NCBI GenBank assembly: GCA_036848175.1
Contig: DAIUKO010000001.1
Coordinates: 1 to 64,000, forward strand
Length of the DNA stretch: 64,000 nt
Direction of reading: 5' to 3'
Origin: QHWF01 sp036848175
GTDB taxonomy: Bacteria > Acidobacteriota > Vicinamibacteria > Vicinamibacterales > CAVVIG01
The notes beneath the pieces are model-generated. The model was not told where the DNA came from and did not search any database. It saw only the letters and a program-made list of their open reading frames with translations. Shown here piece after piece: positions 51,101 to 61,652 of the stretch. The position numbers were made by a program, and so were the translations under genes. Position 1 is the stretch's first letter; each line of letters opens with the position of its first letter.

Positions 51101-54100
51101 CCAACCTGCAGATGCACTTGCTCGACGCGGATCTCGCGCAGGTTCCGGTGGGCGTCGCCGGCGAGATTTTCATCGGCGGCGCGGGCGTCGCGCGCGGCTA
51201 TCACGCGCGGCCCGATCTGACCGCCGAACGCTTCGTGCCGGATCCGTTCGCCAGGACGGAAGGCGCACGCCTGTACCGCACCGGCGATCGCGCGCGGTAT
51301 CGCGCGGACGGGACCATCGACTATCTCGGCCGGCTCGACGATCAGGTGAAGATTCGCGGCTATCGCGTCGAGCTCGGCGAGATCGAAGCCACGCTCGCCA
51401 CGCACCCCGACGTGGCACAGGCCGCGGTCGTCGTCCAGCATGGGCAGGGGGGCCCTCGGCTGGTCGCGTATGTGACGCCGACGTCCGGTGCGTTGCCGGA
51501 CGCGGCGTCTCTGCGTGCATTTCTCAGTCGGACGCTGCCCGAGTACGAAGTGCCTGCGGCGTATGCCGTGCTCGACGAGCTGCCGCTGACGGTCAACGGC
51601 AAAGTCGATCGCAAGGCGCTCCCCGACGTCGAAACACGCGGCGACGCCGACACCTACCAGGCGCCGCGAACGGCCGTCGAGAATCTGCTCGGCGAGATCT
51701 GGGCGCAGGCCGAAGTGCTCGGCGTCGAGAACCTCGGCGTCCACGACAACTTCTTCGAGCTCGGCGGCCACTCGCTGCTGGCGACGCGCGTCATGTCGCG
51801 GGTGCGGCAGACGTTCGACGTCGAGATGCCGCTGCGCAGCCTGTTCGAAGCCCCGACGATTGCGGCGATGGCGGAGCGCGTCGAATCGGCGCTTCACAGC
51901 AACTCGCGTGCGGCCGACCCGATCGCGCCGGCCGCGCGCACCAGACCGTTGCCCGTGTCGTACGCGCAGCAGCGTCTGTGGTTCCTCGATCGCCTCGAAC
52001 CAGGCAACCCGTCGTACAACGTCCCGTTCGTTCTCAGCTTGAGCGGCGCGCTCGACGCCGCCGCGCTCGAAGCGAGCCTCGTCGAGCTGATTCGCCGGCA
52101 CGAAGTGTTGCGTACGCGGTTCATCACCATCGGCGACGAACCGTATCAGCAGATCGATGCGGATGTGGCGTTCTCACTCGAGCGCGTCGACTGCGGCAGC
52201 GAAGACGAGGCGCGGCGATGGGCGGAACGCGAGGCACGCCGGCCGTTCGATCTGAGCACGGGCCCACTGTTCCGCGCCGCGCTCCTGAAAGTCGGCGAGC
52301 ACGAACACTGGCTCATGCTCGTCATGCACCACATCGTCATCGACGGCTGGGCGGTCGGCGTTCTGCTCAACGAGCTCGCCGCGTTGTATCGCGCCGGGTG
52401 CAATGGCGAGCCGTGCCGTCTGGCTCCGTTGCCGGTGCAGTACGCCGACTACGCCGTGTGGCAGCGGCAGTGGATGAACGGCGAGGTCTACCAGCGCCAG
52501 CTCGCCTACTGGACAGAGCAGCTCGCCGGCGTCGAAACGCTCGAAGTCCCGACCGACCGCCCGCGGCCGCCGGTCCAGACGCAGAACGGCGCGACCGAGG
52601 AGTTCGCGCTCACGGCGGAGTTGAGTCAGGCGCTGCAGCGATTGAGCCGTCGCGAAGGCGTGACGCTTTTCATGACGCTCGTCGCTGCGTGGGATGCGCT
52701 CGTCGCCCGCTACACCGGTCGAAGCGACATCGTCGTCGGATCGCCGGTGGCGAACCGCAATCGCGCCGAGATCGAAGGGCTGATTGGATTCTTCGTGAAC
52801 ACGCTGGTGCTCCGCGTCGATCTCGGCGGCGACCCGAGCTTCCGCCAGCTGCTCACGCGCGTCCGCAAGGTCTGTCTCGACGCCTACGCGCACCAGGACC
52901 TGCCGTTCGAGTCGCTCGTCGAGGCGCTCCAGCCGGAACGCGATCTGAGCCGGCCGCCGCTCTTCCAGGTGCTCTTCGCGCTGCAGAACGCGCACGACGC
53001 GGGCGTCGATCTCCAGGGCGTGAGCGGACGGTTCGTGCCGATCGGCACCAGCACGTCGAAGTTCGATCTGAACGTGTCGCTGCACGAACAGGCCGGCCGC
53101 CTGTTCGGGACGCTCGAATACAACACGGACCTGTTCGATCGCACGACGATCCAGCGCATCCTCGCGCACTACACGACGCTGCTCGAGGCCGTCGCCGCCG
53201 ATCCGGAGCAGCGCGTGTCCGACCTGCCGCTGCTGACGGCGGCGGAGCGCCACCAGCTCTGCCGGTGGAATGAAACAGAACGAGCGTTTCCGTCACTCTC
53301 GGTAGTGCAGTTGTTCGAGCGGCAGGCCGCCGAGGCGCCGCTGGCGCCGGCCGTCGTGTTCGGGAACGAAGTCCTCACTTTCACCAACCTGAACGACCGC
53401 GTGAACCGACTCGCCCACTACTTGCGCGTATTGGGCGTAACGGCGGAAACCCGCGTCGGCATCTGCCTCGAGCGGTCGTTCGAGATGGTGGTGGCGCTCG
53501 TCGGCGTGCTGAAGGCGGGAGGGGCCTATGTCCCGCTCGATCCTTCGTACCCATCTGAACGCCTTGAATACATGACGGCCGACTCTGGCCTCGACATCCT
53601 CTTGACGCAGGCCGGCACGCGAAATCGCGTGGCAGCTTCTCGCGAAATCTGCCTGGACGATGTCGAGGTCGTGGACGCGATGGCGAAGGCGCCTGCCGAC
53701 AATCCCGTGCACGAGATTGTCCCCGACGAGCTCGCCTACCTTATTTATACGTCCGGCTCCACGGGCTGGCCGAAGGCCGCGATGGTCACGCACGGCGGCC
53801 TGAGCAACTACCTGCAGTGGGCAGCCGACGCCTATCGCGCCGCTGATGGATGCGGCTCCGCGGTTCACTCGTCACTCAGCTTCGATCTCACCGTCACCAG
53901 TCTCTTCGTTCCCCTTGTCGCCGGCCGGCCCGTGCGGCTCGTTGCGACGACGACTGCCGGCGCCGACGTCGATGCGCTGGCGAATGAACTGCGTGAGGGC
54001 GACGGTCTGAGCCTGCTGAAGCTCACGCCGGCGCACCTGCAGGTTCTCGAGCAGCGCCTTGGCGACGTCGATCTGAGCGGACGCGTGCGCGGCCTCGTCA

Positions 54101-57100
54101 TCGGCGGCGAAGCGCTCCACGGATCGACGCTGAAGTTCTGGCGCGAGCATGCGCCTGGCACACGCCTCATCAACGAATACGGTCCGACGGAAACCGTCGT
54201 CGGCTGCTGCGTCTACGACGCGGCGCACGACGACGACCTCGGTCCGGTGCCGATCGGTGGCCCGATCGCGAACCTGCAGATGCATCTGCTCGACGCGAAC
54301 CTCACGCAGGTTCCCGTCGGTGTTCCCGGCGAGATCTACATCGGCGGCGCCGGTGTCGGCCGCGGCTATCTCGGACGCCCCGACCTGACGGCAGAACGTT
54401 TCGTCCCGGATCCGTTCGGCCCGTTCCGGGGCGCGCGGCTGTATCGCACCGGCGATCGCGCGCGCTACCGCACCGACGGAACCATCGAATATCTCGGCCG
54501 CTTCGACGACCAGGTGAAGATCCGCGGTTACCGCGTCGAGCTGGGCGAGATCGAGGCGGCGCTGGCCGCGCACTCCAGCGTCGCGCGAGCGGCGGTCGTC
54601 GTCCGGCAACAGCCGGCCGGCGATCGCCGCCTCGTCGCGTACGTGACGGCGAAGGCCGGCGCGGCGGCGCCGGACGCGGCGACGCTCCGTGCGTATCTCA
54701 GCGCGAAGCTGCCGGAGTACGAAGTGCCGTCGGCCTATGCGGTGCTCGACACGCTGCCGCTGACGGTGAACGGCAAGGTCGATCGCAAGGCGCTGCCCGA
54801 CATCGACGCACGCGGTGACGCGGAAACGTATCAGGCGCCGCGAACCGCGGTCGAGAGCCTGCTCGGCGAGATCTGGGCGCAGGCCGAAGTGCTCGGCGTC
54901 GAGAATCTCGGCATCCACGACAACTTCTTCGAGATGGGCGGCCACTCGCTGCTCGCGACGCGCGTCATCTCGCGCGTGCGCCAGACGTTCGACGTCGAGA
55001 TGCCGCTGCGGAGCGTCTTCGAAGCGCCGACCGTCGCCGAGATGGCCAAGCGCGTCGAGCAGGCATTGAGCGGCGATGCGGCGCGGCCGGCGAATCCGAT
55101 CGTCCGCGTGCCGCGCACCACGCCGCTGCCGGTGTCGTACGCGCAGCAGCGTCTGTGGTTCCTCGATCAGCTCGAGCCCGGCTCTGCGTCGTACAACGTG
55201 CCGCTCGGTCTCCGTCTGAGCGGCGAGCTGAACGTCGACGCGCTGGACGCCAGCCTTCGCGATCTGGCGAATCGCCACGAGGTGCTGCGCACCAGATTCG
55301 TGACCGTCGATAGCGAGCCGCGGCAGCTGATCGACGAACACGCCAACGTTGATGTCCGGCACGTCGACGTGAGCGCGTCGATCGATCCTGAACGCGAGGC
55401 GCAGCAGATTGCGGAGGACGAAGTTGCGCGCCCGTTCGATCTGACGACCGGCCCGCTGCTGCGCGCGACCTGCGTGCGCATCGCCGATACCGAACACCTG
55501 CTCGTCTTCGCGATGCACCACATCGTGCTCGACGGCTGGTCGGTCGGCATCCTGCTGAACGAGTTCATCGCCCTCTACGAATCACACCGGTCGCAGACGC
55601 CGCATCTGCTTCCCGAGCTGCCCGTGCAGTACGCCGACTACGCCGTGTGGCAGCGGCAGTGGCTCGCCGACGAAGTCCACGATCGGCAGCTCGCCTACTG
55701 GAAAGGGCAGCTGAAGGGCGTGGAGGTCCTGGAACTGCCGACCGATCGCCCGCGGCCCGCGGTGCAGACGCTCCACGGCGCCACCGTGCCGTTCGAACTG
55801 CCGGCGTCTTTGACCGGCGCGCTGCAGCAGTTGAGCCGCCGCGAGGGCGTGACGCTCTTCATGACGCTGCTCGCCGGCTTCAACGTGCTGTTGTCGCGCT
55901 ACACCGGCCGTCTGGACCTCGCCGTCGGATCGCCGGTGGCCAACCGCAACCGCGCCGAAATCGAGGGTCTCATCGGCTTCTTCGTCAACACGCTGGTCCT
56001 GCGGAGCGATCTGCACGGCGATCCGACCTTCCGCGACACGCTGGCGCGCGTCCGCAGGATCTGCCTCGACGCATACGCGCATCAGGATCTGCCGTTCGAG
56101 AAGCTCGTCGAAGAGCTGCAGCCCGAACGCGACTTGAGCCGGTCGCCGTTGTTCCAGGTGATGTTCTCGCTGAACGACACGTCGGAGTCCGACGTGCAAG
56201 TGCCCGGCCTCCGCACGTCGTTCGTGCCGCTGCACACCGGCACGTCGAAGTTCGATCTGAATCTGCACTTGAGCGAGCGCAGCGGCCACATTGCCGGCGT
56301 CCTCGAATACAACACCGATCTGTTCGAGCCGCAGACGATTCAGCGCGTCCTGACGCACTACGTCACGGTCCTCGAGGCGGTTGCTGCCGAACCGGAACAG
56401 CGGCTCTCCGCGGTGCCGCTGTTGACCGCCGCGGAACGCCAGCAAATCATCGGCTGGAACGAAACGGCGCGCGAGCTCGCGCCGCTGACGATCGTCGATC
56501 TGTTCGAGCGGCAGGTCGAGCAGTCCCCACATGCGATCGCGATCGCCACCGGAGACGAGCGCGTGAGCTTCGCCGACCTGAACCGGCGCGCCAACCGGCT
56601 CGCACGACATCTGAGCGAGCTCGGCGCCGACGCAGAGACCCGCGTCGGCATCTGCGTCGAGCGATCGATCGAGATGGTCGTCGCGCTTCTCGGCGTCTTG
56701 AAAGCGGGCGCCGCGTACGTGCCGCTCGATCCCGCGTATCCGCTCGAGCGCCTGGACTACATGGCGGCGGACGCCGGTATCGCGATCGTGCTCACGGCGT
56801 GGAGCACGCGCCAGCAGATTCGGGCCCTCGGGGCGGCCTTCGACACGGCTCAGGACGAGCGTCGAAGGGTCGGCCCTGAGCCGCGCGAGGTGTGTCTCGA
56901 TGTCGAATGGGCCGACATCGCACAGCACGACGACACGAATCTGGACGTCGCCATCGACGGCGACAACCTCGCCTACGTCATCTACACGTCCGGATCCACG
57001 GGCAAGCCGAAAGGCGCGATGGTTCACCATCGCGGCCTCAGCAACTACCTGCAATGGGCCGCGGACGCGTACGAGGCCGTCGGAGGCGACGGCTCGGCGG

Positions 57101-57886
57101 TGCACTCGTCGCTCAGCTTCGATCTGACGATCACCAGCCTCTATCTGCCGCTCGTCACCGGCTGTCCGGTCACGCTGCTCGATCCGCGCGCCGACGTCGA
57201 CGAGCTCGCGAACGTTGTTCGCCACGCGCGCGGCCTCAGCCTGTTGAAGCTGACGCCCGCCCACCTGGAGGTGCTCGAGCAGCGCCTGGCGGAGGACGAT
57301 CTCGCTGGAAACATCAACGCGCTCGTCATTGGCGGCGAAGCGCTCCATCACGCGCGCCTGAAGTTCTGGCGCGACAAGGCGCCGGGAACGCGCCTGATCA
57401 ACGAATACGGTCCGACGGAAACCGTCGTCGGCTGCTGCGTGCACGACGCGACCGACGTTGTCGACGGAGCGGCCGAAGGCGCCGTGTCGATCGGCAAGCC
57501 GATCGCGAACCTGCAGATGCACATCCTCGACGGCAATCTCGAACGCGTGCCGGTCGGCGTGCCCGGCGAGGTGTTCATCGGCGGCGCCGGCGTCGCGCGC
57601 GGCTACATCGGACGTCCGGATCTCACCGCCGAACGATTCCTGCCGAACCCATTTGCGGCAGAGAAGGGCGCGCGGCTCTACAAGACCGGCGACCGTGCGC
57701 GGTACCGCGCCGACGGCCGCATCGACTATCTCGGCCGCCTCGACGACCAGGTGAAGATCCGCGGCTATCGCGTCGAGCTCGGCGAGATCGAAGCGGCCCT
57801 CACCGAACATCCAGCGGTCACGCACGCGGCGGTCGCGCTCCGTCGTGCGGCGTCGGGCGATGCCCGGCTCATCGCCTACGTCGTAG
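42118..57886 (+). CDS. Giant six-module NRPS, 5' part (modules 1 to 5), interrupted by an assembly gap
   Basis: Same gene as 57987-61652. The ATG at 42118 follows the radical SAM gene by 42 bp; an in-frame TTG at 42079 is less likely. An acidic N-terminus is followed by repeated C-A-PCP units. C domains start near 42226, 45437, 48724, 51943 and 55123, each with intact HHxxxDG (VDGWSIG, IDGWAVG, IDGWSLE, IDGWAVG, LDGWSVG). A domains start near 43570, 46795, 50095, 53300 and 56490. Carriers read DNFF[D/E][L/M]GGHSLLATR near 45240, 48525, 51745 and 54920. All five A domains share FDLT[V/I]TSL, LLKLTPAHL, GGE[A/S]L and INEYGPTETVVGCC, giving DLTKVGEVG, an asparagine-type code. There are no epimerase domains. 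An N-terminal C domain without a preceding A suggests an acyl or upstream peptidyl donor. Confidence 0.93.
44910..44952 (-). repeat. Palindromic element in frame in NRPS module 1
   Basis: CCCTCGACGCTCGTCCTGAG and following bases lie inside the A1 C-terminal subdomain, between the A8 and A10 motifs. It is in the opposite orientation to the other copies and is translated as EPSTLVLSGVDERAL. Related modules 3 and 4 have a shorter loop at this place. Confidence 0.75.
47449..47475 (+). repeat. 9-bp tandem repeat in frame in NRPS module 2
   Basis: Three units of TCTCCAGGG (last one degenerate) encode SPGSPGSP in the A2 loop after TVRLLAT. The equivalent place in modules 1, 3 and 4 has no such insert (for example LVATTTAGADVDAL in module 4). 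Confidence 0.7.
48217..48261 (+). repeat. Palindromic element in frame in NRPS module 2
   Basis: GAGCGCTCGTCCTTCGACGC, then GGCTCAGGACGAGCGTCGAA: two overlapping inverted arms. It is translated as ERSSFDAAQDERRRV in the A2 loop between A8 and A10, the same place as the module 1 element and the assembly gap in module 5. Confidence 0.8.
50429..50466 (+). repeat. Palindromic element in frame in NRPS module 3
   Basis: CCTTCGACGCGGCTCAGGAC followed by GAGCGTCGAAGCGTC, translated as SSFDAAQDERRSV. It sits in the A3 loop between the LLTG strand and HLDRDWPEI. Module 1 lacks it, going from LLTLGVRPADVRV straight into that strand. Confidence 0.8.
56835..56871 (+). repeat. Palindromic element in frame in NRPS module 5
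   Basis: GGCCTTCGACACGGCTCAGG followed by ACGAGCGTCGAAGGGTC, translated as AAFDTAQDERRRVG. It is at the same loop as in module 3 (after VLTAWSTRQQIRALG, before REVCLDVEW). Module 2 has the uninterrupted form. Confidence 0.8.
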
Positions 57887-57986
57887 NNNNNNNNNNNNNN
57901 NNNNNNNNNNNNNNNNNNNNNNNNNNNNNNNNNNNNNNNNNNNNNNNNNNNNNNNNNNNNNNNNNNNNNNNNNNNNNNNNNNNNNN
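57887..57986. other. Assembly gap of exactly 100 N
   Basis: A scaffold gap of placeholder length. The reading frame before it (position 1 mod 3) differs from that after it (0 mod 3). The protein context is continuous: ARLIAYVV before, GFEIELREFLKERLPEYEI after, matching A1 with its loop in between. So the frame change is an artefact of the placeholder, not a real frameshift. The true gap probably holds a repeat. Confidence 0.97.
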
Positions 57987-60900
57987 GGTTTTGAAATCGA
58001 GCTCCGCGAGTTCCTGAAGGAACGGCTCCCGGAGTACGAGATTCCATCGGCGTTCGTCGTGCTCGGCGCACTGCCGCTCACCGTGAATGGCAAGGTCGAT
58101 CGCACGGCGCTGCCCGAGCCCGATCCACTGAAAGGCGACAGCACCGCCGCGCAGGCGCCGCGCACTGCGTCAGAGGGATTGCTCCACGACATCTGGACAG
58201 AAGTCCTCGGCACGACGGCCATCGGCATTCACGACAACTTCTTCGAGCTGGGCGGCCACTCGCTGCTCGCCACCCGTGTCATCTCGCGCGTGCGGCAGAT
58301 CTTCGAGATCGAGCTGCCGCTGCGCAGCCTCTTCGAGGCGCCCACGATCGCCGGCATGGCCGCGCGCGTCGAGGCGGCGCGCCGCGGAGAGTCCGAGAAG
58401 CCGGACCGGCCGATGCGCGCCTCGCGCGATGCGCAGCTGCCGCTGTCCTACGCGCAGCAGCGCCTGTGGTTCCTGCACCAGCTCGATCCGCAGAGTGCGG
58501 TCTACAACATTCCGCTCGCGCTGCGCCTCACCGGTGAGCTCGACGAAGAAGCGCTCGGCCGCGCGGTGTCGCGGCTCGTCGAACGCCACGAAGTGCTGCG
58601 CACGCGGTTCGTCGCCGCCGACGACGAGCCGATCCAGATGATCGATCCGAGCGGCGACGTCGATCTCCGTCGCCTCGACTTCAGCGGGTCCGAGGACGAC
58701 GCGCAGCGGTGGGCGCAGCAGGAAGCACGCGCGCCTTTCGATCTGAGCCGCGGACCGCTCGTCCGGGTCAGTCTCCTTCGCCTCGGCGCCAACGAGCATG
58801 TCCTCTTGTTCGTGATGCATCACTCGGTCGTCGACGGCTGGTCCGTTGGCATTCTCCTCGAGGAACTCGGCCGGCTCTACGACGACTGCCGCAGCGGCGA
58901 GACGTCGCCGTTGCCGGGGCTGCCGGTGCAGTACGCCGACTACGCGATCTGGCAGCGGCGCTGGCTCGACGGTGCGATTCACGACCGGCAGGTGAGCTAC
59001 TGGACGCAGCAACTGCAAGGACTGGAAGTCCTCGAATTGACGCCGGATCGGCCGCGCCCGTCGGTGCAGACGTTCAACGGAGCGTGCGAGACGCTCGAGC
59101 TGCCCGCGTCGATCGGCCAGGCGCTCCATCGGGTGAGCCGCGACGAAGGCGCGACGATGTTCATGACGCTGCTCGCGGCGTTCCAGCTGCTGCTCGCGCG
59201 CTACACGGGAAGGAAAGACGTCGCCGTCGGAACGACCGTCGCGAACCGCACGCAGCTCGAAGTCGAAGGGCTGGTCGGCTTCTTCGTCAACACGCTGGTG
59301 ATGCGGACGAACCTGGACGGGAATCCATCGTTCCGCGAAGTCGTGCGCCGCGTCCGCAAGACCTGCCTCGACGCCTACGCCCATCAGGATCTGCCGTTCG
59401 AGAAGCTGGTCGAAGAGCTGCACCCGGAGCGCGATCTCAGTCGATCGCCGTTCTTCACGATCCTCTTCCAGCTGCAGAACGCCCCCGAATCGCCGCTGGC
59501 GATGAGCGGCCTCGAGACCGAGACCTATCCGCTCGGCACCAACACGGCGAAATTCGATCTCCACCTCGCGTTGAGCGAGACGGCCGGCCAGCTCGCCGGC
59601 TCGATTGAATACAACACCGATCTGTTCGAGCCGGAGACGGTCCGCCGCCTGCTGAACCACTACGCGACGCTGCTCGAAGGCGTCGCTGCCGATCCGGAAC
59701 AGCCGGTGTCAATGCTGCCGCTCTTGACCGCCGGAGAGCTGGCGCAGCTCGGCGCCTGGAACGACACGACGCGCGCGTATCGCCGCGACGAGTCGCTCGT
59801 ATCGCTGTTCGAAGAACGCGTCGACCGATCGCCCGATGCCGTCGCCGTGATCTCGGGCGAACGCGAGTGGACGTTCACGGAGCTGAACGCGCGCGCCAAC
59901 CAGCTCGCGAGCTATCTCGTCGAGCTCGGCGTCGGCTGCGAAAGCCGCATCGGCATCTGCCTCGAGCGCTCGGCGGAAATGATGATGGCGCTGCTGGCCG
60001 TTCTCAAAACCGGCGCGTCGTACGTGCCGCTCGATCCCGAATATCCCTCGTCGCGGCTCGACTACATGATCGGCGACGCGGGCATCGAGATCCTGCTCAC
60101 ACGCAGCGAATTCCAGCGCGGCCCCGGAGAGGGGCGCCGCGAGGTGCTGCTCGATGTCGAGTGGGATCAGCTGTCGCGTCGCGACGGCTCGAATCGGGGC
60201 GTCGGAATCGAATCCGACCAGGTCGCGTACGTGCTCTACACGTCGGGATCGACGGGGCGGCCGAAGGGCGTGATGGGAACGCATCGCGCGACCATCAACC
60301 GGCTCGCCTGGATGTACGACGCGTATCCGTTCGAACCGCACGAAGTCTGCTGCGCCAAGGCCTCGCTGAACTTCGTCGACTCGATCTGGGAGCTGTTCGG
60401 TCCGCTGCTCAAAGGGGTCCCGACGGTTCTGCTTCCGGCGGCGCTGAATTACGACCTCGAGGCCTTCGTGCGCACGCTCGCGCGGTTCCGCGTCACCAGG
60501 CTCGTGCTCGTGCCGTCGCTGCTGCGCGCGATGCTCGAGACCACCGACGGCGAGATCGGGCTGCCCGACTTGAAGTACTGGGTGACGAGCGGAGAGCCGC
60601 TGCCGGCCAGCCTCGCCCACGAGTTCCTGAAGCGCGTGCCGGACGCACGCCTGCTCAACCTCTACGGGTCGTCGGAAGACGCCGCGGACGTCACGTGCCA
60701 TGAGCTCCGCTCCGAGGTGACCACGGTGTCGGCGCCGATCGGCCGTCCGATCGCCAACACCGAAATCCACATCCTCGATCGCGATCTCAATCCGGTGCCG
60801 ATCGGCGTGCCCGGAGAGATTTGCGTCGCCGGCGACGGGCTCGCTCGTGGATACCTGAATCGTCCGGATCTGACCGCCGAGAAGTTCGTCCCGAATCCGT

Positions 60901-61652
60901 TCGCTGCGGGTCGCGCGTCGCGGATGTATCGCACCGGCGATCTCGGCGCCTTCCAGCCGGATGGCACCGTCGCCTTCCTCGGCCGCACCGATCACCAGGT
61001 GAAGATTCGCGGCCACCGCGTCGAGATCGGCGAGGTCGAAGCGGCGCTCGAATCGCACAGTCGCGTCAAGCAGGCGATCGTGACCGCGATCGACGATGGC
61101 GCCGCCGGCAAGATGCTCGCCGCCTACTTCGTCGCGCATGGCGAAGCGCCTGCGCCGGAGGAGCTGCGCGAATTCCTGCGGAATGCGCTGCCGGCCTACA
61201 TGGTCCCGTCGTTCTTCATCGAGATGGGCGAGATGCCGCTGATGCCGAACGCCAAGGTCGATCGGCGCGCGCTGCCGGCGCCGGCGCGAAGAGCCAGCGA
61301 CGAGGATCGCGTCCAGGCCCCGCTCACCGATCTCGAGGAACGGATCGGCGCCATCTGGAAGCAGCTCTTGAACATCGATCACGTCGGCCTCGACGACAAC
61401 TTCTTCGACGTCGGCGGCCACTCGCTGCAGATCGTGCGGCTCAGGAGCGAGATGCGGAAGGCCTTCGGCCGCGAGCTGACGGTCCTCGATCTGTTCTCGC
61501 ACCCGACGATCCGATCGCTCGCGGGTCTCCTGGGCAACGGCAGTGCACATCGAGAAGCGTTCTCGATTGCCAATATCCACCACCGCGCAAATCTGCGGAG
61601 AGAGTTCTTCAGTCGGATTCAGCAGGAAGTTGAGAGGAGATTCGAGGCATGA
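57987..61652 (+). CDS. Giant six-module NRPS, 3' part (end of module 5 and module 6)
   Basis: Continuation of 42118-57886 after the gap. It contains the end of A5 (NGKVDRTALPEP), its carrier (58225, DNFFELGGHSLLATR), C6 (58435-59740, MHHSVVDGWSVG), A6 (59790-61270) and a last carrier (61390, DNFFDVGGHSLQIVRLRSE). A helical tail (RANLRREFFSRIQQEVERRF) may dock with the PKS. A6 differs strongly from A1-A5: NFVDSIWELF, LVLVPSLL, WVTSGEPL and NLYGSSEDAADVTC give VDWVVSLAD, essentially the beta-alanine code (VDWVISLAD) of known systems. There is no thioesterase; the chain passes to the PKS, whose ATG overlaps this stop (ATGA). Confidence 0.93.
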   Translation, partial: GFEIELREFLKERLPEYEIPSAFVVLGALPLTVNGKVDRTALPEPDPLKGDSTAAQAPRTASEGLLHDIWTEVLGTTAIGIHDNFFELGGHSLLATRVISRVRQIFEIELPLRSLFEAPTIAGMAARVEAARRGESEKPDRPMRASRDAQLPLSYAQQRLWFLHQLDPQSAVYNIPLALRLTGELDEEALGRAVSRLVERHEVLRTRFVAADDEPIQMIDPSGDVDLRRLDFSGSEDDAQRWAQQEARAPFDLSRGPLVRVSLLRLGANEHVLLFVMHHSVVDGWSVGILLEELGRLYDDCRSGETSPLPGLPVQYADYAIWQRRWLDGAIHDRQVSYWTQQLQGLEVLELTPDRPRPSVQTFNGACETLELPASIGQALHRVSRDEGATMFMTLLAAFQLLLARYTGRKDVAVGTTVANRTQLEVEGLVGFFVNTLVMRTNLDGNPSFREVVRRVRKTCLDAYAHQDLPFEKLVEELHPERDLSRSPFFTILFQLQNAPESPLAMSGLETETYPLGTNTAKFDLHLALSETAGQLAGSIEYNTDLFEPETVRRLLNHYATLLEGVAADPEQPVSMLPLLTAGELAQLGAWNDTTRAYRRDESLVSLFEERVDRSPDAVAVISGEREWTFTELNARANQLASYLVELGVGCESRIGICLERSAEMMMALLAVLKTGASYVPLDPEYPSSRLDYMIGDAGIEILLTRSEFQRGPGEGRREVLLDVEWDQLSRRDGSNRGVGIESDQVAYVLYTSGSTGRPKGVMGTHRATINRLAWMYDAYPFEPHEVCCAKASLNFVDSIWELFGPLLKGVPTVLLPAALNYDLEAFVRTLARFRVTRLVLVPSLLRAMLETTDGEIGLPDLKYWVTSGEPLPASLAHEFLKRVPDARLLNLYGSSEDAADVTCHELRSEVTTVSAPIGRPIANTEIHILDRDLNPVPIGVPGEICVAGDGLARGYLNRPDLTAEKFVPNPFAAGRASRMYRTGDLGAFQPDGTVAFLGRTDHQVKIRGHRVEIGEVEAALESHSRVKQAIVTAIDDGAAGKMLAAYFVAHGEAPAPEELREFLRNALPAYMVPSFFIEMGEMPLMPNAKVDRRALPAPARRASDEDRVQAPLTDLEERIGAIWKQLLNIDHVGLDDNFFDVGGHSLQIVRLRSEMRKAFGRELTVLDLFSHPTIRSLAGLLGNGSAHREAFSIANIHHRANLRREFFSRIQQEVERRFEA

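Noticed and set aside
56892..57886. Frame that appears to start a separate NRPS gene before the gap
   Set aside because: Before the gap this frame is out of phase with the real A5 sequence. Only the part after 57987 is coding; the apparent frame change comes from the 100-N placeholder.
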